Origin: Elusimicrobiota bacterium
Lineage (GTDB): Bacteria > Elusimicrobiota > Elusimicrobia > UBA1565 > UBA9628
Length of the DNA: 64,000 nucleotides
Reading direction: 5' to 3'
Assembly: GCA_026388095.1 (NCBI GenBank)
Contig: JAPLKL010000005.1
Coordinates: 1-64,000, forward strand
Shown here: in pieces, positions 58,342 to 64,000 of the stretch
Layout of the letters: each line of letters starts with the position of its first letter
Numbering within the stretch: the stretch's first letter is position 1
Position numbers and translations under genes: made by a program
The notes under the pieces: model-generated
Told to the model about the DNA's origin: nothing
What the model saw: the letters and a program-made list of their open reading frames with translations, nothing else
The model's database searches: none

Positions 58342-59679
58342 ATGATTTCCGATGAAGGCCTGCTGGATTTCTGCCGCGCCCTGGCCGACGCCGTGCGCAG
58401 CGGCCTGCCTTTGGGCGAGGCTCTCGAGATCCTGGCCAAGTCCTCAAGCCAAGGCCGGGCGCTGAGGGGCGCGGCGAAGCTGACAGCTGGCGGCCGTCCG
58501 CTCCACGAGGCGCTCCAGGCGCAGAAGATCTTCCCCCCGGTCTTCATCGCTTTGGTCCGGGCCGGCGAGGAGAGCGGCAAGGTCGACGAGTTCCTCGACC
58601 GCTTCGCCGACTGCCTCGAGGTCCGCGTCGATTTCCGCAGGCGGCTGCAGCGCGCCTTCATGTATCCGGCCTTCACGGTTCTCCTGGCCGCGGGGGTGTT
58701 CCTGTTCCTTTCCCTCAAGGCCGTTCCCATGATAATCGAGCCGCTGCTCAGCGCCGGCGTCGCGCCGCCCCGGGCTCTTTGGCTGCAGAGCCTCAGCGAG
58801 TATCTCTCCGAGCACTGGCAGGTGATCCTGGTCTTGCTCATCGCGGCGGGTCTGGCGCTGCGGGCGCTGGCGCGCTCAGGTCCCGCGCGCAAGCTGTGGG
58901 CCTTGGCCGGGCACTGGCTGCCGGTGTTCAGGTTCGCGGCCGTTCATTCCCGGCTCCACCAGATCTGCACCACCATGGGCCTCCTGCTCAAGGCGGGGAT
59001 CCCTTTCGGCACGATGATGGACGTGCTGGGCCAGTTCTTCCAGGACGATTCCGTGACCCGCCGCCATTTCTCGCGGGCGTCGGCGCTGCTGTCCAAAGGC
59101 GGCACCTTCTGCGAGAGCGTGGGCGGCTGCCTGCCTCCGGATGACCGACGCAGCCTGGAGATCGCGGAGAAGTCGGGGCGGCTCGACGAAGCGCTGATCC
59201 GGCTGGGCAAGACTCATTACGACCTGCATTCGCATCGGATGAAGCTGCTGGCCACGGGCTTCAAGATATCGGCCACGGTCGCCTTGGCGCCGCTGTGCTT
59301 CGGGCTCATCATGGCTCTGCTCTGGCCGGTCTTGTCCTCCTTGAGCGCAGTGAAAGGATTCATCGCGGACCCACGCTCCTTCGGCTCAGCCCCGGCTGGC
59401 GACCGGGAGCCGTCGCTGAGCGGCGTGCAGGGGCGGTCGGGCGCAGGCTCCCACGGCGGCAAGGGCTCCGGTTGGTCGCGTTTCAACGAATCGCGGGCCA
59501 AGGAGATCGTGGACTTCATGTACAAGCATGCGCCGAGCCGCGGCGGCGCGGGCGGCGGCGAGTGGAAGAAGCCCAAGCTGGGACCGATGCCCCCGATGAA
59601 GGGCGTCCAGTTGCGGAAGATACAGCCCACTTCCGTCCAGTCGAGCGATTTCAGCGGGTCAGGGAAATTCCGGAACTAG
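58342..59679 (+). CDS. GspF/PilC-family inner-membrane protein with C-terminal tail
   Basis: A 445-residue protein with two T2SSF domains. The first (about 10-135) has LADAVRSGLPLGEALEILA and LVRAGEESGKVDEFLDRFAD. The second (about 200-330) has TTMGLLLKAGIPFGTMMDVL and LEIAEKSGRLDEALIRLG. Three transmembrane segments near 118-135, 160-178 and 318-340 fit the family. The last ~100 residues are Gly/Ser/Lys-rich and not part of the family. No secretion ATPase, pilin or secretin gene is adjacent, so it is separated from its system or is an orphan. ATG 58342 follows TACACT by 11 nt. Confidence 0.85.
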   Translation: MISDEGLLDFCRALADAVRSGLPLGEALEILAKSSSQGRALRGAAKLTAGGRPLHEALQAQKIFPPVFIALVRAGEESGKVDEFLDRFADCLEVRVDFRRRLQRAFMYPAFTVLLAAGVFLFLSLKAVPMIIEPLLSAGVAPPRALWLQSLSEYLSEHWQVILVLLIAAGLALRALARSGPARKLWALAGHWLPVFRFAAVHSRLHQICTTMGLLLKAGIPFGTMMDVLGQFFQDDSVTRRHFSRASALLSKGGTFCESVGGCLPPDDRRSLEIAEKSGRLDEALIRLGKTHYDLHSHRMKLLATGFKISATVALAPLCFGLIMALLWPVLSSLSAVKGFIADPRSFGSAPAGDREPSLSGVQGRSGAGSHGGKGSGWSRFNESRAKEIVDFMYKHAPSRGGAGGGEWKKPKLGPMPPMKGVQLRKIQPTSVQSSDFSGSGKFRN

Positions 59680-60320
59680 CGAGGGGACTCTTTGCGGCCC
59701 AGACTGTCGGCCAGGAACACCCCGGCTCCCAGGCCCGCGCCGATGAGGAGTCCGCTGAGCAGGTCCAGCGGCGAGGGCACGAAGCTCCCGGGATGCCAGC
59801 GCCCCTGCGCGTAGGAAGGGACGATGCGCAGGAACAGCGACAAAGACAGGTAGCCGGCCAAAGACCCCAAGACGGCGCCCACAGCGCCGAGCCAGCGGCG
59901 GCGCGGGCACAGCAGCGCCCCCAGGGCCAGCGTCGTCCCCCAGGTGCCCAAGGAATGGGCGGCCAGCACCAGCCAGTACCAAGCCAAGGTCGGAGGGGCG
60001 CCGGCTTCCATGCCCCAGCGCGCCGTGCGGGTGAACAGGGCCATGGGCAGGGCGATGCCGAGGAAGGCTCCCCAGGCCCCGACCAACGTGATGCCCGGAC
60101 GCAGAGACAGCCCGCAGGCGATGCCCCCATAGAGCAGGCCGAGATAGAGCGCGATGTCGAAGAAATGGGGGCCGTAGGGGCCCTTGAGCCAGGACTCGGC
60201 CCCGGCGCGCAGGCACGCGGTCACCAGGATATGGCCCAGGACCGCGCCCGCGAAACCGCCGGCCAAGCCGCGCAGCAGGGCCGCGGAAAGGCCGGGGATG
60301 GCGGGGCGTTCGTTGGTCAC
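59676..60320 (-). CDS. Polytopic membrane protein of unknown function
   Basis: A 214-residue protein with about six hydrophobic segments, rich in Gly, Ala and Leu. I do not recognise a family. The GTG at 60320 overlaps the dihydropyrimidinase stop by 4 nt (GTGA), so it is translationally coupled to that gene. Its tail overlaps gspF by 4 nt. It could be a transporter-like partner of the hydantoinase, but that is only position-based. Confidence 0.65.
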   Translation of the reverse strand: MTNERPAIPGLSAALLRGLAGGFAGAVLGHILVTACLRAGAESWLKGPYGPHFFDIALYLGLLYGGIACGLSLRPGITLVGAWGAFLGIALPMALFTRTARWGMEAGAPPTLAWYWLVLAAHSLGTWGTTLALGALLCPRRRWLGAVGAVLGSLAGYLSLSLFLRIVPSYAQGRWHPGSFVPSPLDLLSGLLIGAGLGAGVFLADSLGRKESPR

Positions 60321-61729
60321 AGGCAGAACTGCCGCTGGCTGCGCGGGAGGTAGCGGCCGCAGCCGGGCCGGCCCAGCAGCCGGCCGCGGGAGACCATGCG
60401 CTGGCCGCGCAGGAACACCTCCCGGACGGCGCCGTGCACGGCGATGCCTGCGAAGGGCGTGTAGTCCACGGCGTGGTGCAGGTCGGCCGCGGCGATGGTC
60501 GTGCGGTGCTTGGGGTCGATGAGCACGATGTCCGCGTCGGCGCCGGGTCCCAGATGGCCTTTGCGGGGATAGAGGCCGAAGACCTTGGCCGGTCCCGTGG
60601 CCGTGAGCTCCACGAATCGGGCGGCCGAGATGCGGCCCTTCTGCACGGCTTCCCACATGAGGGGCAGGCGCGTCTCCACGCCCGGAGCGCCGCTCGGGAT
60701 GAGGGAGAAGTCCTTGGCCCCGCGGTCCTTGCCGGGCCGGTCCGGCCGCGAGCGCATCGCGAAGGAGCAGTGGTCGGTGGCCACGGCTTGGAACTCGCCT
60801 GCGGCCAGGCCCTGCCAGAGCGCCTCGCCGTGCTCCCGGGAGCGCAGGGGCGGCGAGATGACGAAGCGCGCGGCGGCCGGGCCCGGCCGCTCGTATTCGC
60901 GCGAGTCGAGGTAGAGGTACTGCGGACAGGTCTCAGCCAGGATCGCCGTGCCGCGGGCCCGGCCGCGGCGCACCTCATCGAGCCCGGGCGCGGACGAGAG
61001 GTGCACGATGTAGACCGGGGCTCCGGCCGTCTCGGCCAGCGCCGCGGCGCGCCGCACGGCCTCCGCCTCCAGGGCCGGGGGGCGGGTCAGGGCGTGGAAG
61101 CGGGCCGCGGTGCGGCCTTCGGCGCGGGCTTGCCGCACGAGCTCCGCGATGGCCGCGCCGTTCTCGCAGTGCAGGCTCACCAAAGCCCCGAGCTCGTTGG
61201 AGCGCTGGAGCGCTCTTAAGATCGCTCCATCGTCGCTCATGAGGACCCCGGGATAGGCCATGTAGAGCTTGAAGCTGGTCACGCCCTCGCGCACCAGCCG
61301 GCCCATCTCGCGGCTGGCGCGCGCCGAGAGGTCGGTGATCGCCATGTGGAAGGCGTAGTCGGCCCAAGCTCGGCCCGCGGCCTTGGCCTGCCACTGGTCC
61401 AGCGCGGCCAGGAGGCTGCGGCCCGGGGTCTGGGTCGCGAAGTCGATGATCGTGGTGGTGCCTCCGCAGAGGGCCGCCCGGGTCCCGGTCTCGAAGTCAT
61501 CAGCCGTGGTCCCGCCGGGATAGGGCATGTCGAGATGGGTGTGGGCGTCCACGCCGCCCGGCACCGCGATCAGGCCGCGGGACTCCAGGGCCTCGCGGGC
61601 CGGCCCCAGGGCCTCGCCCACGGCCGCGATGCGGCCGTCGGCCACGGCGATGTCCGCCACGAAGCTGTCGCAGGCGCTCTGGACGGTGGCGTTGCGGATG
61701 ACGAGGTCGAAGGGCTTGCCGGCGGCCAT
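60317..61729 (-). CDS. Dihydropyrimidinase/D-hydantoinase
   Basis: A 470-residue amidohydrolase. It has the metal-binding PGGVDAHTHLDMP block near residue 58, the Lys that becomes carboxylated in SFKLYMAYPG near 150, and SLHCENG and VYIVHLSS with His ligands near 185 and 240. The ATDHCSF segment has the catalytic Asp near 318. It opens cyclic amides such as dihydrouracil or hydantoins. Allantoinase is an alternative but the KLYMAYPG context favours dihydropyrimidinase. Start ATG shares bases with the stop of the upstream gene (TAATG). Confidence 0.93.
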   Translation of the reverse strand: MAAGKPFDLVIRNATVQSACDSFVADIAVADGRIAAVGEALGPAREALESRGLIAVPGGVDAHTHLDMPYPGGTTADDFETGTRAALCGGTTTIIDFATQTPGRSLLAALDQWQAKAAGRAWADYAFHMAITDLSARASREMGRLVREGVTSFKLYMAYPGVLMSDDGAILRALQRSNELGALVSLHCENGAAIAELVRQARAEGRTAARFHALTRPPALEAEAVRRAAALAETAGAPVYIVHLSSAPGLDEVRRGRARGTAILAETCPQYLYLDSREYERPGPAAARFVISPPLRSREHGEALWQGLAAGEFQAVATDHCSFAMRSRPDRPGKDRGAKDFSLIPSGAPGVETRLPLMWEAVQKGRISAARFVELTATGPAKVFGLYPRKGHLGPGADADIVLIDPKHRTTIAAADLHHAVDYTPFAGIAVHGAVREVFLRGQRMVSRGRLLGRPGCGRYLPRSQRQFCL

Positions 61730-62229
61730 TATTGGTTCTGGATGCGTCCGTTGAGCTGCCCGAGCCGTTCCGCCACGGGCGGGACGTTGAGGAATTTCTT
61801 CTCCCAGGTCAGCACCCGGTTGTCTTCTATGGGCAGGCGCAGCTGGTACTTGTTCTCCTCGGAGTTGTGCTCGAACTGCGTGCCGTAGATCTGGGGCTGG
61901 CCCATGGCCATGAGGTAGCGGTCCAAGGAGGAGGCGGCCAGCCAGCGCGCGGGTCGGTGCCCGTTGATGGCGGACATGACCGCGAGGCGGTGGGCGGTGA
62001 GGAAGTCCTTGGCCTCGCTGCCGTGCAGAAGAATCACCGCCGCCCGGTAGAGGTCCAAAGAGGTGTTGACCTCGCCTTTGGACATCATGTCGAGCGTCAT
62101 GGCCTTGCGCATGGCGTCGCGGTGCTTGAGCTCGGTCACGGCCTGGGGCGAGTCGTAGACCTTATGCCGGTCGCTTTGGTCGGCCTGGTAGATGTCGTCC
62201 AGCTGCAGATTGTCGGTCTCAGGCGGCAT
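61729..62229 (-). CDS. Hypothetical protein (DUF6624-like)
   Basis: A 166-residue soluble protein. The pattern of an N-terminal acidic stretch, a helical AAVILLHGSEAKDFLTAHRLAVMSAINGH block near residue 63, an AASSLDRYLM helix and the GTQF motif near residue 116 resembles bacterial proteins grouped as DUF6624. Function unknown. It heads a pair with dihydropyrimidinase (TAATG overlap). TAGAAT lies 9 nt before its ATG. Confidence 0.65.
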   Translation of the reverse strand: MPPETDNLQLDDIYQADQSDRHKVYDSPQAVTELKHRDAMRKAMTLDMMSKGEVNTSLDLYRAAVILLHGSEAKDFLTAHRLAVMSAINGHRPARWLAASSLDRYLMAMGQPQIYGTQFEHNSEENKYQLRLPIEDNRVLTWEKKFLNVPPVAERLGQLNGRIQNQ

Positions 62230-62246
62230 GGCGTTCTGATTCTAGC

Positions 62247-62786
62247 TTATTTGATGACCTGTATCCTCCCGATGGAAGGCTGGGGCACCAGGGCCTTGGA
62301 GAGGGCGCCGACTCCTCCCGCGACGTAGAGGGTCGCCACGATGACCACGCTGGAGAGGAGGATGCCCACGGCGACGTTGCCTTTCATGAGCTCCTGGCCT
62401 TCCTGCATCCGGCGGGTGAACCGGCCGAAGAGGCGTAAAGTGAGCGATATGGTCAGTACGGCCAGGAACAAGGACAGGCCCAGGTGCGCCAAGCCCAGCA
62501 GGAGCATCTGCCAGAGGGCCAGGGGCGCGGTGTCGGGCGCGGTCATGTAGAGGCGGAACATGCCCACCACGGATTCCATGCCCTTCTGCAGGAAGACGGA
62601 GGCGCAGATGAGGATGGTGCCGACGAGCAGGCCGGTGGCGACGTTGCCTTTCTTGATCTCGGCTTCCATGTCGAAGTCGGGGTTGGCCCGGATGAAGACG
62701 CGGTAGGTCACGAAGATGACCGCGCCCGACATCAAGACCGCCAGCAGGAACTCGAAGAGGCTCACCAGCACTCGCATCAGGAACAT
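62247..62786 (-). CDS. DUF350-family membrane protein
   Basis: A 179-residue protein with about four transmembrane helices arranged as an internal duplication. Each half has an E-x-x-KGNVA(T/V)G motif after the first helix (EAEIKKGNVATGLLVG near residue 42 and EGQELMKGNVAVGILLS near 128), which is the DUF350 signature. The family's function is unknown; members are often near transglutaminase-like or glutathionylspermidine-related genes. Here a transglutaminase-like gene lies directly upstream, 24 nt away. Confidence 0.82.
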   Translation of the reverse strand: MFLMRVLVSLFEFLLAVLMSGAVIFVTYRVFIRANPDFDMEAEIKKGNVATGLLVGTILICASVFLQKGMESVVGMFRLYMTAPDTAPLALWQMLLLGLAHLGLSLFLAVLTISLTLRLFGRFTRRMQEGQELMKGNVAVGILLSSVVIVATLYVAGGVGALSKALVPQPSIGRIQVIK

Positions 62787-62810
62787 GATCGTCTCCTTGG
62801 TTTTCGGGGC

Positions 62811-63815
62811 TCACCCCGAGCTGTTCGTGAACGGCTCCACCTGGAATCCTTCCGCGGCCTGCAGCATGGGCATGGTGTCCACGCCCACCTGGCCCGGGGG
62901 CAGCCAGGCCGGCCCGGCGGGCTCGATGAGGACGTAGCGCAGGCCCTGCCACTCCACGAAAACCTCGCCTTGGGCGGGCAGGCGGAGGATGGCCATGAGG
63001 TAGTGCTCGGGCACGGCGATGCCCACGATGCGCATGCTGGACCAGTTGGACAGGATGGAGGCCAGCAGGGCGGTCTTGGTGTCGCAGTCGCCCCAGCCGC
63101 GGACCATGGCCATGGCCGGGGGCAGGATGCCGCCGGTGTGCTTGCCGCCCTCGAGGTCGGCTGGGACCTGGTAATGCAATGCGGTCTGGACCATGGCCGC
63201 GGCCGCGCCCACCAAGGTCTCGGGGTCGTAGTGGTTGCGCGCGGCGACGGAGTCCAATGCCAAAGCCACGGGCCGGAGGGCCGCGAGGCTCCTCTTGGCG
63301 ATGGCGGGGACGTCCGCCGTGACGACGTTGCCGGCCAGGAGCTTGAAGCCTTTGGAGGCGAGGTGGTCCCGGCGCTTGCGCTCGTACTCGGCCTGGAGGT
63401 TGGCCATGGCGCTGTCGAGCTGGGATTGGGTCTTGTGGGTGGCCACCGCGAGCTTGAAGGCGCTTTTGCGGGCGTCGTTGTGCCATTGGGACAAGGCGTC
63501 GAGGCCGGCCTGGCTGTACCAGAAACCGTCGCAGTATGCGGCGTAGGAGTTCCTGGGGATCTGGTAGCGGACCTGGAGCCGGTCTCGGTTGAAGTTCTGG
63601 AAAGAGTACTCGGCGAAGAAGGAATCCGGGGTCCGGCCGAGGCGCTGGGAGGCGCGGGCCTGGCCTTGGGGGTCGTTGCGGCCGGCCGGCTGGGAATAGC
63701 GGCCGGTGACGCGGGGGAAGATGGCCTGTTCGCAACGCCAGCAGAGGCGTGCGGCGGCGGCGTAGCAGAGGATGCTCAGGGCCGTCGCGACCCGGAGGGA
63801 GAGCCCGGCGCGCAT
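62811..63815 (-). CDS. Transglutaminase-like cysteine peptidase domain protein
   Basis: A 334-residue protein with an N-terminal hydrophobic signal/anchor at about 5-22. The C-terminal region has the transglutaminase-like triad context: VRGWGDCDTKTALLASIL with Cys244, AVPEHYLMAI with His271, and RYVLIEPAG with Glu298. The middle is helical and charged. The mature protein would act outside the cytoplasm, possibly on a peptide or protein amide. ATG 63815 is 5 nt after TATCTT. It is followed by the DUF350 gene. Confidence 0.78.
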   Translation of the reverse strand: MRAGLSLRVATALSILCYAAAARLCWRCEQAIFPRVTGRYSQPAGRNDPQGQARASQRLGRTPDSFFAEYSFQNFNRDRLQVRYQIPRNSYAAYCDGFWYSQAGLDALSQWHNDARKSAFKLAVATHKTQSQLDSAMANLQAEYERKRRDHLASKGFKLLAGNVVTADVPAIAKRSLAALRPVALALDSVAARNHYDPETLVGAAAAMVQTALHYQVPADLEGGKHTGGILPPAMAMVRGWGDCDTKTALLASILSNWSSMRIVGIAVPEHYLMAILRLPAQGEVFVEWQGLRYVLIEPAGPAWLPPGQVGVDTMPMLQAAEGFQVEPFTNSSG

Positions 63816-63828
63816 GGGCAAAGATACC

Positions 63829-63859
63829 ATTTTCAGCGACGGGGGATGCCGCTGAAAAT
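63829..63859. promoter_or_regulatory. Inverted repeat between divergent genes
   Basis: Perfect 10-bp arms at 63829-63838 and 63850-63859 flank an 11-nt spacer. The repeat lies just upstream of the TATCTT (63826-63821) of the minus-strand gene and upstream of TAGAAT (63863-63868), the likely -10 of the cyclase gene. It could be the operator of a dimeric regulator controlling both. Confidence 0.5.
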
Positions 63860-63891
63860 TGCTAGAATCCGGGGGCGTTCGGACCACCAGC

Positions 63892-64000
63892 ATGCCGCCG
63901 ACCACCCGAAACCTGACCATCTTCTTGACCGACATCAAGGGGATCTCGGCCAAGACCTCTCGGCGTGCCCGCACCGGGATACTCGAACTGCTGGCGTCCC
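63892..64000 (+). CDS. Class III adenylate/guanylate cyclase (partial, cut by window edge)
   Basis: About 36 residues from ATG 63892 run off the right edge. They contain TIFLTDIKGIS, the first strand of class III nucleotidyl cyclases with the first metal-binding Asp (usual form F-x-D-I-x-G-F). TSRRARTGILELLA is the helix that follows. Only this part is visible, so substrate and downstream domains cannot be judged. TAGAAT lies 23 nt upstream; no Shine-Dalgarno site is seen. Confidence 0.78.
   Translation, partial: MPPTTRNLTIFLTDIKGISAKTSRRARTGILELLAS

Overview
The window is GC-rich, gene-dense chromosomal DNA from a Gram-negative-type bacterium. Evidence for this is class II glycyl-tRNA synthetase split into alpha and beta subunits, the rpsB-tsf-pyrH-frr-uppS-cdsA and dxr-rseP gene orders, the rimP-nusA-infB-rbfA-truB run, lipoproteins with a lipobox, a GspF/PilC-type secretion protein and a PilZ protein. 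I see no rRNA, tRNA, CRISPR array or insertion sequence. Phylum assignment is a guess: an uncultured lineage such as Elusimicrobiota would fit, but nothing here proves it.

Layout. 1-782: yidD, rnpA and rpmH on the minus strand. 846-6553: a membrane protein, a small MgtE-N-like protein, recO, glyQ and glyS. 6553-9944: tandem hairpins, a secreted His/Cys-dyad protein, two unknown small genes, an orphan Phd-like antitoxin and a small lipoprotein. 10243-17628: nadE, a PilZ protein and several large envelope proteins of unknown function. 17774-22421: the translation/lipid operon rpsB-tsf-pyrH-frr-uppS-cdsA. 22400-30523: an XRE regulator with its own operator array, then an eight-gene minus-strand operon. 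30612-40124: dxr-rseP, then rimP-nusA-infB-rbfA-truB-riboflavin kinase-rimO. 40136-49941: a lytic transglycosylase and a glycosyltransferase region, part of it AT-richer than its surroundings. 49972-58189: a spermidine/putrescine-type importer with a putrescine-type aminotransferase and a saccharopine-dehydrogenase-like enzyme. 58342-64000: a GspF-like protein, dihydropyrimidinase and membrane proteins, ending in a partial class III nucleotidyl cyclase.

The main discovery candidate is the operon at 22982-30523. It encodes, in transcription order, type 2 IPP isomerase, class II HMG-CoA reductase, mevalonate kinase, UbiX flavin prenyltransferase, a UbiD-family decarboxylase, the large and small subunits of aconitase X, and isopentenyl phosphate kinase. 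This is the set of the archaeal (trans-anhydromevalonate 5-phosphate) mevalonate route after HMG-CoA. It lies between cdsA and dxr, which are normally neighbours, and is transcribed divergently from dxr, the committed gene of the competing MEP pathway. HMG-CoA synthase and thiolase are not in the window.

Two genome-style features recur. First, genes at the head of transcription units often lack a Shine-Dalgarno sequence and have a -10-like hexamer 5-9 nt before the start codon, which suggests leaderless mRNAs; genes inside operons often carry Shine-Dalgarno sites. Second, paired perfect hairpins with different stems but the same ends and the same AA linker occur after glyS and between frr and uppS.
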